Part shown: piece after piece, positions 44,790 through 56,045 of the stretch
Numbering within the stretch: position 1 is the first letter of the stretch
Layout of the letters: every line of letters starts with the position of its first letter
NCBI GenBank assembly: GCA_903632075.3
Contig: CAHIKZ030003516.1
Location: 435,001 to 499,000 of the forward strand
DNA: 64,000 bases
Source: Acanthosepion pharaonis
Taxonomy: Eukaryota; Mollusca; Cephalopoda; Sepiida; Sepiidae
Direction: 5' to 3'
The notes under the pieces: generated by a model
What the model was told of the DNA's origin: nothing
Database searches by the model: none
What the model saw: the letters and a program-made list of their open reading frames with translations, nothing else
Translations under genes and position numbers: made by a program

Positions 44790-45896
44790 CCTTTATATAT
44801 GTGATCAGATTTCTTACATTTTTTCAGCCGATAAAACAAGCATCCACTTTTTTTTTTTGGCAGGTAGTATTTCTTATTGTCTTGCACACTTTTTTCTTTA
44901 TTTATACATTCAGAATGCTTTAAAAATTCCATTTACAAGACAATTGTTTATAATAAAATTCTAATTCTATTCAATCGGGGGACTCATCATAACGATATTG
45001 AAAACAATGATTTGTTTGAGTTTGACCAATTCGTAAAAAAAAAAAACTAAGACATGCGTGTCCGTCAACCTAAACAATAATCTAACGATCTCTACTCTAC
45101 GAATCGAAAAATCGGATAATTCTTTATCTTTAGGGAAAGATAATTCCACGTACTTTAGGACCGTTTTTACAATTCCCTTTGCAATTTGTTACAAGACAGA
45201 TCAATAAGGCATTCTATTTGAAATTAATTCAATATTTAAAAGAAAGTATTAAGAAATAATTTAAAAATGCCGACGTAAGAAATCTGATAGACAAAAAAAA
45301 ACAATATTTCGAAGATGATAATTATTAAGGAAAGAACACAGTACTTGTAATAAATTAATAAACCCAAATAAAGTTAATATTTTTTGTATTAGAAACGAGT
45401 GGAAAATATATTCAAATCAGAATTCTAATTATGAATCACCACAAGCAAAATATGCAATTTTTTTTACTGTATTCAATAAGTAAAAATCATAAATTGTAAA
45501 AGATTACAGAGAAAGGCTATCTACATTTTTCAACCGATTTCAACAAAACTTCACTTTTTTTTGGCAGGTAGTGTTTCTTATTGTCTTGCACATTTTTTTT
45601 TATTTTTACATTCAGAATGTTTTAAAAATTCCATTTACAAAACAATTGTTTATAATAAAATTCTATTCACCAATCGATAGACTCATAACGATTGTAAACA
45701 ATGTTTTTGTTTGAATTTGGGTTTGACCAATTCGTAAAAAAAAAAAAAAAAAAAAAAAAAAAACTAATTAAGACATGCGTGCCCATCAACCTTAAACAAT
45801 AATCTTTGTCAATTTTATTTTTCAGCCTTTATGATGGTCGATACTTGATCTATCTCTTACTGTTACATCCCGGGCAACGCCAGGCTCTACTGCTAG
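42476..45896 (+). mobile_element. Helitron-like element (non-autonomous, ~3.4 kb)
   Basis: 5' end A|TCTTACTTATTATAAAACGC then (TG)n 42500-42548 and GGATCGAATTTCCTACATTT, AGCCGATTTCAACAAAACTT. 3' end CCCGGGCAACGCCAGG hairpin remnant, CTCTACTG and CTAG|T (45893-45897). Internal partial repeats of the 5' zone at 44709-45150 (with a second (TG)n) and 45529-45810 suggest nested copies. No Rep/helicase ORF recognised. Confidence 0.6.
44741..44788. repeat. (TG)n microsatellite
   Basis: About 24 GT units within the Helitron-like region, followed by the same GATC-x-GATTTC-x-TACATTTTTTCAGCCGAT context as the tract at 42500. Confidence 0.97.
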
Positions 45897-46269
45897 TCAT
45901 TGATAACTCTCTCCTCCAATTTGCAACCCAAGTTACTATATTCTTAACACTTGATATAATGCAAAAATATCACAATGATAAAATCAGTCAATAATTATTT
46001 ATAACTATCTTTTGTAGGACTCAGGCATTAAATTATAAGTATTTCATAATAATATTTTAAATTTTGTAATCCTGTTTATTTTGGCATATAAACTTTTTGA
46101 AACTGTTTCAAAATATTTGATTGTTTTTTAATCATTCTGCCTCACCTGCTATCCTCTTCCACCACACCATTTTGCAACCTCTGCCGTAATCCATTATGGT
46201 CACAGAGGCAAAAACGTAGCTGTGTATCTTGGGCAAAATAGATTCATGGAACCCAACCCTTTCCAGACT

Positions 46270-46450
46270 GGTTTGAATTCAGTTTTTTTTCTACTAGACT
46301 AGCTGCCAACCAAAGCTATATATACCAGTCTGTACTGCTATTTACCTAAAGCGGGGGAGAAGATTCATAACTTTCCTTGTGGGGGGGGAGTATTTGAAAA
46401 TAATTGAATGCAACAAACTCAACTGGGATTTGAACTCTGAGTCACTATTC
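46270..46450 (-). mobile_element. SINE tail (5S/tRNA family)
   Basis: The minus strand reads CAGAGTTCAAATCCCAGTTGAG (B-box-like), CTCCCCCGCTTTAGGTAAATAG and TTTGGTTGGCAGCTAGTCTAG. The body is shared with 59822-59945, 56560-56720 and 60485-60535. Confidence 0.6.
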
Positions 46451-46827
46451 ATCTTTTACAAAGAGATCAAATCTTTGGATTTTTATTAGGTCGTGATTCT
46501 CATTAGCATACTTTATTGGGGGGGGGGGTAAAGTTCTTCTTGATCTGCAGAAACTATCCCTAAACCTAGAGTAGGTATTTCAGTAGAACCAAAATTTCAA
46601 TCATTAAATATAGTGATGACTGACAGAGGTGATATCTTGTTATAAATGATCACCTTTGACCAATTCCGAATAAAAGAGTCCAATCTTTATCCAACTCACA
46701 GCATGTAAAGGTCAAAAAGTCAAAATACTTATTGTGGAGATGGAATAATTTATTCAGTTGACATTTGATTTAATAAGCAGTTGACTAGAAGATAGGTCTT
46801 TGGATCCAAGAAAAATTTTAAATGAAG

Positions 46828-46831
<4 letters not shown>

Positions 46832-46861
<30 letters not shown>
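46832..46861. repeat. (TA)n microsatellite
   Basis: 15 TA units. Confidence 0.95.
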
Positions 46862-46865
<4 letters not shown>

Positions 46866-47118
46866 CAAACATGGCTCTTCGTGCTTGCAATAAGATGATT
46901 TTTCCAATGACACCACTTTCATGTTAACTACCTGCACTCTTTGGCAATGTTTATTATTTTAAAAAGCAATGATTAGAATTGTAATAAAATCTAAACATAT
47001 GATGAAAATGAATTTATACATTTTTTTGTTCTTGAGAATTTATAACAAAAATATTAAACACTATTTATTTATTAGAGTGTTTATTTACAACATTCTAAAA
47101 ACTAATACAATTAGCAAT

Positions 47119-47507
47119 TGCTATGAATAATCAAGAGTTGTTTCCCCTTGTTTTGTTACACTCCTCTTTGAGAGAGTTATTTCTGTTTACTGGGACTATA
47201 AAAGGATACTATATGCTAACCTTGTATTCTCAGTTGAATAAAGCTTTATTAAAGCTTACACCTGTATACTTTTGTCATTACACTTGGTTCAAGAATAACT
47301 AAATATCTGTCGTTTATGTTTGAGACTGTAAGCGTTTCCTTCGTGTTATGAATAATCAAGAGTGATCTCCCCTTGTTTCATTACTTTCCTCTTTGAGAGA
47401 TCTATTTCTGCTTACTGGGACTATAAAAGGACACTATATGCAAACCTTGTATTCTCAGTTGAATAAAGCTTTCTTAAAGCCTACATCTGCATACTTTTGA
47501 CATTACA
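47119..47507 (+). mobile_element. TRIM: miniature LTR retrotransposon (389 bp)
   Basis: Two direct 164-bp LTRs (47119-47282 and 47344-47507), about 90% identical, separated by only 61 bp. Both begin TGYTATGAATAATC and end CATTACA. Each has ACTATAAAAGG (TATA) and GAATAAAGC (polyA). The perfect 5-bp duplication GCAAT flanks the whole unit (47114-47118, 47508-47512). The internal stretch starts CTTGGTTCAAGAATAAC, a weak primer-binding-site candidate. No coding capacity. Confidence 0.93.
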
Positions 47508-49027
47508 GCAATATTTATCATTTACCAATTTATAAAGAAATAAATATGAAAACAATTTTCTATTCATAAATTCATACCCATGTTTTAAATTATTAAAGTA
47601 TGTGAACCAACTATAAAGAAATCCTTATTATTTACCATTTTATAAAGGTTGAATCAATTGGCAATTTACCGATGTTTTTCCCACAATTCCAAAAAATAAT
47701 ATAACAAATACTACAAATACTATAAATAATAAATACTATATATATATATAAATACTATAAATAATAAATCTAATAAAGTGTTTATTATTTTTGTTGTAAA
47801 TTCTCAAGAATAAAGAAAATGTATAAGTTCACTTTCATCATATGTTTAGGTTTTATTACAATTCTAATCATCACTTTTTAAAACAAACATTACAGAAAAG
47901 TGAAGGGAGTTAAAATAATAGCGGTGTCAAGGAAAAAACCATCCTTTTGCCACTGTGTCTTACAAAAGTCACTGTGTCTTACAAAAGTCCATGTTTGCCC
48001 TCATTTTATTTGATCTTATATATTTCACCAGTCTTAACATACATGATAAATATATAAGTTCTAAACCTTTAAGCTCTAAAAAAATTCTTAACTTTACTCA
48101 TTCAGTTAGTTGGGGAAATTGTGAAACAGATGTTCATTGACCAGGGAGTCTGTTGAGAAGGACTAAAGTGTGCAATTTTGTTTTTTTCATGAAGGACTTA
48201 AATGTCAAACTCATTCTTAAAAGAACATTTGTAAAACTTTCAAAACAAATAAAAAGTCATTTTGTCACTTAACACAAATCAATCTACTGATCCAACAACA
48301 AAAATGTCTTTAATTTTTGGCTTTACACTGATTTTAATCAGAGAGAGTAAGAGGTGGGGGGTCTCTTCTAAGTTCATCTTTATTTCTAAACTGACTTACT
48401 TTGAATAACATCTTCATCTTGCTTGTCAGAAGAGAGTGCTGAAATTTATTGACCCAAATTCTAATCAAATAAACAGGATTTTTTTTTGTTTTTTTTTAAA
48501 CCCTTCATAATTAAGCAGGGCAGTGGTTTCCCACAAGAGAGCTAAGCAGATGTGTGATTTTTGAGCCCACTGAATTATTTTCAGCATAATCATGAAACTA
48601 TTAATTATTATTTTTACTTAAGAAGAATATTAAAACACAATTTTTACATTTTTATTTAAAAAAAAAAAAAAGGTTCAGATCTAAAAATCTTGGTTTGCTG
48701 TAAAGAACCAAAAATCTTCAAGATTTTGCATTTAACCCATTTAAACTTCTTTTGATGGAATTTTCAGTATCAGAAATGGATTCAGCACTCAAAGAAACAT
48801 AAGGATAGAGATCTAGATCATGATTTTCTGATGAACACAAAGATGTTGAAAATTATATTATTTATTGCTGGCCAATTTTGGTAATGGTTAATTTGATATA
48901 TACATAAAAGAAACTGAGAATTTAAATAAATTTTCGGACAATAATTTTCATATATTTTGCAGATTTGAATATTTCGGACGAAAAGTAAGATGAGATTCTT
49001 TCTTGCCTCATCTTTTTCTTTTCTTCA

Positions 49028-49120
49028 ACCACACCACACCACACCACACCAGACCAGACCAGTCCAGCCTAAAAACCACACCACACCAGACCAGACCAGA
49101 CCAGTCCAGCCTAAAAACCT
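49028..49120 (+). repeat. (CCACA)n/(CCAGA)n pentanucleotide array
   Basis: Two blocks of ACACC/AGACC units, each ending AGTCCAGCCTAAAAACC, i.e. a 45-50-bp duplication. Confidence 0.95.
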
Positions 49121-49439
49121 GAATGACTCCTTCCAGTACATACCAATCAAAGAGTTGGTACATCAGTGACTATTTTCTGTTGCCATTTCTTTTCTGGAAA
49201 ATAATTTTCTCCCTTCCTGTCTCCTCAAAGATTACATTTAACAAGGGCTGCAAAATGGATCAGCTAAAACATTAACTTAACAAAGACAGCAAGTATAAAG
49301 AGATTCAATTATATAAACAATGTTAGGTATGTTAATGACTTTTCAGGTTAATTTTTAAAGGGTTTCATATATAACTAAATTGATCCCACATTTTTACTCA
49401 TGTCTAGACTATTTTCTGTCTCTCAAATAAATAGATACA

Positions 49440-49589
49440 AAGAAAGATCAGAAAACATGTTGAGTTGTAAGTAATTTGTTTTTTTGGAGAATCAATTGTA
49501 ATGACGAATAGATTATCTTAACTACTAATCACATGTGGCAGTTAAATGGAGTACATTAATAGATAGAGAGATAGATAGATAGATAGATA

Positions 49590-49620
<31 letters not shown>

Positions 49621-49865
49621 TCATAAGTAATTTCCATTTTTGGTAACAAATTGTAATTACAGATGCATCATCCTAACCACTAATGACATGTGGCAGTTAA
49701 ATGGAGTACATAGATAGATAGATAGAGAGAGAGAGAGAGAGTGAGAGAGAGAGATAGATAGATAGATAGCTTGAGTCGTAAGTAATTTGATTTTGGGAAA
49801 CCAATTGTAATGATGCATGTATCACCTACTGTGGCAATTAAGAATAAATTTGGATTTCACTAACG
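49440..49865 (+). repeat. ~160-bp tandem repeat with (GATA)n/(GA)n
   Basis: Three units starting AGTNGTAAGTAATTT, with CACATGTGGCAGTTAAATGGA and AGTACAT followed by GATA/GAGA tracts (49560-49620, 49708-49770). Related sequence reappears at 50790-50890 and 51350-51435. Confidence 0.85.
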
Positions 49866-50019
49866 CATCTTAGTTTTGTATGGTAGTAGCAGCATACACA
49901 GTGAATGAAAGTAAATATTTCTTAACCCACTGCTCCTTCTAATGGTTAACATTCTTAACTGACACGAAGTGAAAAGACTATATTGAATCCATTGATAGAT
50001 CAGCTGCTAAGAAATTTGG

Positions 50020-50650
50020 CTCAACATATTGTGCAAGACAATTTTTCTCTTCAGAATCTATCTTACATATCTATAAGTCTACCATTCATCCATGCTTAGA
50101 ATATTGCTGCCACATATATTCCAGTTCTCCTGCTATTTACCTTGAGCTCCTTGATAAGATCCAAAAAAGAATCAGCAATATTATTAGCCCTGATCTGGCA
50201 GCTCAGTTTCAGTCACTTTCTCACCAGCGTAAGGTTACCTCCCTGTGCCTTTTTCTATAAATACTTTCATGGTAATTGTGCAGGTGGGCTCTTCACTATG
50301 GTACTCAAATTTTTTAAATTTAAGCGCTGTACTAGACTGGTGTTGAGATATAATCAATTGACAGCTGAGCTGGCTAAATGTAACCATAAATTGTATGCTA
50401 ACAGTTTCTTTTCTCACACTTCTCGCTTGTGGAACTCCCTACTGACTCCATGCTTTCCAGCCAACTTCTATCTGTAAAAATTTAAATGCAATATCAATCA
50501 CTATCTCCTGTCCTTCTGATTATTTTTTTCTCTTGCCATTCAGTAATGTTTCTGTTTCTAATTCTTCTACACCTAGTGACCCCCTTCTGTCTTAGTGACT
50601 TTACTCCCTTGCTTAGGGTGAAATTGAAAAAAAATTAGAAGAGGGATTGA
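50020..50650 (+). mobile_element. LINE-A tail, longest copy
   Basis: From ACAATTTTTCTCTTCAGAATC through ICHPCLEYCCHIY-like codons. The frame at 50142-50477 reads KFFKFKRCTRLVLRYNQLTA then CNHKLYANSFFSHTSRLWNS. The end is CTTGCTTAGGGTGAAATTGA. Gives the uninterrupted reference for the copies split by hAT (9530) and the SINE (15687). Confidence 0.85.
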
Positions 50651-50879
50651 AAGTATTTACATCACAATGATATAGGAGTTCACGAAAGCGAATGATACTA
50701 TGGAGATATCTAGAAAAATATGTAGTGTTTATGGTCAAGAAATTATGACTGACCAGCCAAGTATGAAATGACAATATTTCATATTATTTATTATGTTGAG
50801 ACATAAATAATTTATTTTGGGGGAACAAATTATAAAGATGAGTGTATTATCCTATCTAATAACCATATGTAGCAGTTAA

Positions 50880-51432
50880 GAATAAATTTGAAATACAGTA
50901 ACACACAACAATGTTCAACACATATGATAGGGGATTGACAAGGACGAATAACTACAGCAGACTCCAAAAGCTGAGCTCATTGAAAGAAAGGTCATGTTGC
51001 AAGATCGTCAGTGTCTGTTTGAATTAAATGTTCTTAAAATGCAATGAAACATTAAATGTACATTTATACGCCCAGCAGCTGCAATGTGTCCATAATGACT
51101 TCATCAAAAGTGCTCTGTGCTCATCAATAGGAAAAATGTTGTTCTCTATGAAGGATAAGACAAGAAAATGTTTTGGAACTCGGTTGGTCTGCTCTACCCT
51201 GACCCAACCTTGCACCAACTGATCATTACTATTTTGAATATTGCTGTAGAATGCTTTAATAGGGAAAACCTTCTCTAATGTAAGCCAAATTCCTGCAGAA
51301 TTTTAATCAACATTTATACAACATTTCATCTGCCTTCTGCTGCTATTTATTAGGCATTTTTTAGCAACCAATTGTATTAACGAATATATCATTGTAACTA
51401 CTAATCATACATAGTAGTTAAGAATATATTTG
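50880..51432 (+). repeat. Diverged unit of the 178-bp repeat
   Basis: AGTAACACACAACAATGTTCA, CTTAAAATGCAATGAAAC, CGCCCAGCAGCTGCAATGTG and AAAAGTGCTCTG correspond to the array at 51433, with extra material between. Followed by another AACCAATTGTATTAACGAAT block of the upstream satellite. Confidence 0.7.
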
Positions 51433-51966
51433 TAGTAACACAGCAATGTTCAACACAAAAGCAGTGGACAGACAAGGAGAATGTTGTGGGATTGCTGGGT
51501 GTCATTCATTAATAGTTCTTAAAATGCTATGAAAAACTAAATGCAATTTTTTATGCCCAGCAGCTGCAACATGTCTATAAAGGTTTGGTTGAAAAGTGCC
51601 CCACATTTGTAGTAACACAACAATGTTCAACACAAAATCTGTGGACAGACAAGGAGAATGTTGTGAGATTGCTGGGTGTCATTCATTAAGAGTTCTTAAA
51701 ATGCTATGAAAAACTAAATGCACATTTTTTATGCCCAGCAGCTGCAACATGTCTATAAAGGTTTGGTTGAAAAGTGCCCCACATTTGTAGTAACACAACA
51801 ATGTTCAACACAAAATCTGTGGACAGACAAGGAGAATGTTGTGAGATTGCTGGGTGTCATTCATTAAGAGTTCTTAAAATGCTATGAAAAACTAAATGCA
51901 CATTTTTTATGCCCAGCAGCTGCAACATGTCTATAAAGGTTTGGTTGAAAAGTGCCCTACACTTGA
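51433..51966 (+). repeat. 178-bp tandem repeat, three copies
   Basis: Unit starts TAGTAACACARCAATGTTC at 51433, 51610 and 51788. Contains GTGGACAGACAAGGAGAATG, GATTGCTGGGTGTCATTCA, CCCAGCAGCTGCAACATG and GGTTTGGTTGAAAAGTGCCC. Copies 2 and 3 appear almost identical, implying recent duplication. Confidence 0.96.
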
Positions 51967-52799
51967 CAATAGTAAAAATATTTTTCTCCTCCACAACAAT
52001 ACAAGACTGCATACAGCATGAATAACAGGAAAAAAAATTCTCAGACTGTTCTACCTGATGCAGCTATATTTATCTGAATTTGCACCAACTGATTTTTTTT
52101 TTTTTTTTTGGATCACTGAAAAACATTTGATGGGAAAAACTTTTTAATGAAAGCCAGATTAAGAATTTGTTACATTTTTTTTTTTAATTTATCTCGAAAG
52201 ACATTGAAGAGATGACTGATAAGAGCAAGAAGTCATTGCAAATAATGGTGACTATAGAGTTGAATAAAATGTTAATTGTATTTTACTTTTTGTAGAATAA
52301 AGGTGATAAACAAAAACAGAAATTATTTATCAGTCAACATAACAAATGCTAACATTTCATTTTAGAAATCTTTAATCAAAAGAATAGAAAAAAGAAAGTT
52401 ACCATGTATTTTTTTTATTAATTCTTTCAACAACCCAAGTGATACCGCCATCTTGGTTCACTTTTGGCTCTAAAAAGACCAGTTATCATTTCAATTAGCA
52501 ACAACAGTCAATCCTCTTTCATTCACCAATCATAGCAACAACAACAACAACAAAAAAGAAAAGAAAAAAGGAGTAGAAATTTGTAGTCCCCCTGAGGTAT
52601 GGCACGTGCCAAGACCAGTCATTTTTGGATGGTGGTGGAATGAGGAAATCAAATTTATGATCTTTCTTTGATGATCATGGGTCAGAAGTACAAGGATGGC
52701 CAGATGGTAAAACTGCTTATATAAATTTTTATGTAAAAATACTTGAGGGATTGTCCAAGACAGACACATCTTGTTTGGTGGCCGTCAGAAAGGAAATGG

Positions 52800-53850
52800 A
52801 AAGAGTGAGTGAAAGAAAGATACAGTGCAAGAGTGTGAATTAAAGAGAGAGAGAGTGAAAGAATGTGAGAAAAGAGAGAGAGAGAGAGTGCAAGAGTGTG
52901 TGTGTGTGTGAGAGAAAGAGAGTGCAAGTGTGAAAGAGAGAGAGTGCAAGTGTGTGAGAGAGAGAGAGAGTGCAAGTGTGTGTGTGAGAGAGAATGATAA
53001 CTTCAAGACAATACTGTCAAAACTTTCTGAAAGATGGGAAAAAAAAGATTGCCCAAGAGTGATGCATCTTCTTTAGTGGGCAGCAGAAATAGGAAAAAAG
53101 AAAATGAAAAGAGTGCAAAAGAGAGAGAGAGAGAGTAAGGGAGAGAGTGCAAAAGAGAGAGAGTAAGAGAGAGAGAGTGCAAAAGAGAGTGTGAAAGAGA
53201 GAGTGCAAAAGAGAGTGTGAAAGAGAGAGAGAGTGCAAAAGAGAGTGTGAAAGAGAGAGAGTGCAAGAGTGTGAAAGAGAGAGAGTGAAAGAGAGAGAGT
53301 GAAAGAGAGAGAATGAGAGAGAGTGAAAGAGAGAGTGAAAAAGAGAGAGTGAAAAAGAGAGAGTGCAAGAGAGAAAGAGAGAGAGCGTGCAAAAGGGAGA
53401 GAGAAAGAGAGAGAGTGCAAAAGGGAGAGAGTAAGAGAGAGAGTGCAAAAGAGAGAGAGTAAGAGAGAGAGAGAGTGCAAAAGAGAGAGAGTAAGAGAGA
53501 GAGTGCAAAAGAGAGTGTGAAAGAGAGAGAGAGTGCAAAAGAGAGTGTGAAAGAGAGAGAGTGCAAGAGTGTGAAAGAGAGAGAGTGAGAGAGAGTGAAA
53601 GAGAGAGTGAAAAAGAGAGAGTGAAAGAGAGTGAAAAAGAGAGAGTGCAAGAGAGAGTGCAAAAGGGAGAGAGAAAGAGAGAGAGTGCAAAAGGGAGAGA
53701 GAAAGAGAGAGAGTGCAAAAGGGAGAGAGAAAGAGAGAGAGTGCAAAAGGGAGAGAGAAAGAGAGAATGCAAAAGGGAAAGAGTGCAAAAGAGAGAAAGA
53801 GAGAGTGCAAAAGAGAGAGATAGAAAGTGAGAGAGTGCAAAAAGAATGAG
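52800..53850. repeat. GA-rich satellite array
   Basis: Two blocks (52800-52995; 53110-53850) of GAGAGAGTGCAAAAGGGAGA-like units with AAGAGAGAGAGTG and TGTGAAAGAGAGAG variants. A short flank ACTTCAAGACAA plus AAAAGATTGCCCAAGA repeats on both sides of the first block. The minus strand lacks stops in all three frames, which makes spurious Ser/Leu-rich ORFs up to 283 codons. Ends about 85 bp from the TM1 exon donor. Confidence 0.97.
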
Positions 53851-53936
53851 TGTGTGTGAGAACTTCAAGACAAGATCTTCAAACGTTTTGAAAGATAGAA
53901 AAAAGAGAAAAAGTACTTAAGTATAAATAGACTTAC

Positions 53937-54010
53937 CAAGGAAACAGACAGCTACCATTCCAATGATGCAGAGGACAAACAAGATGCAGCAAATGACATC
54001 AGTGCAAGAT
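53937..54010 (-). CDS. SLC44A: SLC44 choline transporter-like exon (TM1)
   Basis: A 74-nt internal exon. The minus strand reads a polypyrimidine acceptor TCTCTTTCAG, then the exon, then donor GTAAGT. With one nucleotide carried over at each end it encodes 24 residues starting SCTDVICCILF and ending VAVCFL. This is the conserved N-terminal signature and first transmembrane helix of the SLC44/CTL family (membrane choline and related transport). The end phase fits the exon at 29329-29407, giving FLG-FVHGDPRR. The preceding exon must end with two nucleotides of an Arg codon; I found none between 54011 and 64000. A GA-rich array lies just downstream of the donor. Confidence 0.93.
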
Positions 54011-54864
54011 CTGAAAGAGAAAATTAAAAATGCAGGAATTGGTCTGTCAGATCACAACAGTCAGCCATATTAAAAAGGAAAAAAAGTAATTTAACATACT
54101 AAATCTGACATGTTAAATATTAGGTAAAATTTAACATGAAATTACAATAATCATTTGAAATAACTTTTCTTTTTAAACCAATTTACATATGCCATTAAAA
54201 ATAATACCTAAGTATTTAATTTTACAACTGCATTATTTTCTGAATGATTAATCTAGGATTTTTATCTCTACAATTAACTCTATTATCACATGTAAGAAAG
54301 TATATTGCTTTTTAAAATCATTAACTGTAAAAGTATCCAAAGAAAAATAAACACGAGCATCAATGTCACAAAAAAAAAAAAACAAACAAAAAGAATACTG
54401 CTTTTCAAATCATTAAAAATGTTAAATATTAGAATTTTTTTGCAACACTCTCTCTCTTTATATAGTTAAAAGACAAATTATAAAAATCAACTTCACTCAT
54501 GTTAAAAAATATTTTCTTTGTTGCACAATTTTGCTAATTTAAAATGAGATGTCGGGATTTGCATTCCCTACTGGGTATTCTCTTAAATCCTTCTAAGATG
54601 TACGTAGACTTTGGTACCCCACTTCTAATTCCTATGTGTTTTGCCTCCCTCAGGTTTTATGAGATGATGATTTGCTTATCTGATGTTTGTTTTTCGTGTT
54701 CATTTTATATCAACGTCAGTTTTATTGATAATTTTTTCTTCTTTTAATTACTTGTTTAGTTCATGTTTAACTTATTTTTATTCCAAAGTAAACTTTCTTT
54801 ATGACTGCTTACCAAAAGGTGTAGATGTTCTTTTTGATGGAGTGATCATGGCTCCCCACAATTA

Positions 54865-55500
54865 CCTGTCTTAATAAACTCTGTCTTTTTGTTATTTCTT
54901 CTAAATCTTGTTCTGCCATCCATTTAAGCAAGCTCATAAAGTATGTTATGTGTTGTTTTCCTCTTTCCATCTTGCCTTCAATCTGTCATGTGAGTATCAG
55001 TTTTTCCAAGCCTTCTTTTCTCATTATGTAAAATTTCAATTATATAAATTTCAACCCTCTCTTTCTGATATAAATCTCTTTTTTGTTTCTGTTTTCTCTA
55101 AAACTTTGTTATTGTTCACATGTCCATTCCAATGTTATCCTCAGCATCATATTTCTGTTGTTTCAAGTCTCTTCTGTGCAAAGATTGTCCAGCATTCACT
55201 GCCATATAGGAGGACTGATATTACATAACAGTTCAGTACTCTTTTCTTTGTTTCTCTTGCTTCAAGTCTCTTTTTCATCTGTGAGGAGATTGTCCAGTAT
55301 TCACTGACATATAGGGGGACTGATATTGCATAACAGTTCAGTACTCTTTTCTTTGTTTCTCTTGCTTCAAGTCTCTTCTTCATCTGTGAGGAGATTGTCC
55401 AGCATTCACTGCCATATAGGAGGACTGATATTACATAACAATTCAATTTCTCTTTTCTCTGTTTCTAATGAAATCTTTCTGTTAAACTGTAAAAGTTTAG
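54865..55500 (-). pseudogene. LINE-B C-terminal remnant with internal triplication
   Basis: Minus-strand 55147-55446 reads NCYVISVLLYGSECWTISSQ then MKKRLEARETKKRVLNCY, repeated: three units starting TTCAAGTCTC at 55162, 55261 and 55366 (period 99-105 bp). 54870-55100 matches the LINE-B 3' UTR at 37560-37830. Confidence 0.85.
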
Positions 55501-55629
55501 TTTTGGTTTTGGGAAATTGGTCTTTCTGTGACACTATACTGAAAGTTTATGAATCAAGTAAAATATATAATTTAACATGTATATAAATAAAAATATTTTG
55601 AATAAACTTTACTAATTTTTCAAAGATTC

Positions 55630-56045
55630 ATTTTTTGACATTCTTTTTTTCTTCCCCTTACTGTTCTCTATTTTTCTTTTCTCGTTCTCTTTCTTTTTGG
55701 CTTTCAATTCTTGTTTCTCTTTCTTTCCTTTGTATTTCTCTTCCTTTCCTTTCCTTTGTACTTCTCTCTCTTTCCTTTGTACTTCTCTCTCTTTCCTTTG
55801 TACTTCTCTTTCCTTTCCTTTGTACTTCTCTTTCTTGCCTTTCCTTTGTACTTCTCTTTTCTCCTTTTTACTTTCTTACTTCTCTTTTTTTACTTTCTCT
55901 TTTTCTTTTCTCTTTTTTCCTCTTTCCATTTTTCTTTTCTCAATTTTTTTTTTTTTTTTTTTTCTTTTCTCTTTTTACTTTCTCTTTACTTTTTCTTTTT
56001 CTTTTCTCTTTGTTTTTCACATTTTCTTTTTCTTTTGCCATTTTT
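55630..56045 (+). repeat. Polypyrimidine tract with ~20-bp repeats
   Basis: CTTTCCTTTGTACTTCTCT units repeated about seven times (55715-55860), then TTTTCTTTTCTC runs and a poly-T. ORFs in all frames (Ser/Phe/Leu) are low-complexity. Confidence 0.95.

Larger units (their letters stand above)
29408..53936 (-). other. SLC44 intron (24.5 kb)
   Basis: Intron bounded by GTAAGT at 53936 and TTTGCAG at 29408. It carries most of the LINE, Helitron, TRIM and satellite content. Stretches where I see no named feature: 31170-32200, 35080-35610, 36500-36670, 37000-37550, 39460-39950, 40150-40860, 46450-46830, 47520-49020 and 52000-52800. These are AT-rich, with only short homopolymers and incidental ORFs. 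Confidence 0.85.

Noticed and set aside
49028..49120. CCACA array as telomere-like sequence
   Set aside because: The unit is a pentanucleotide unlike TTAGGG and occurs once, internal to the window.
53003..53868. Three overlapping minus-strand ORFs of 255-283 codons rich in Ser, Leu and His
   Set aside because: All three frames are open because the GA/CT repeat has no stop codons; composition is pure repeat with no domain.
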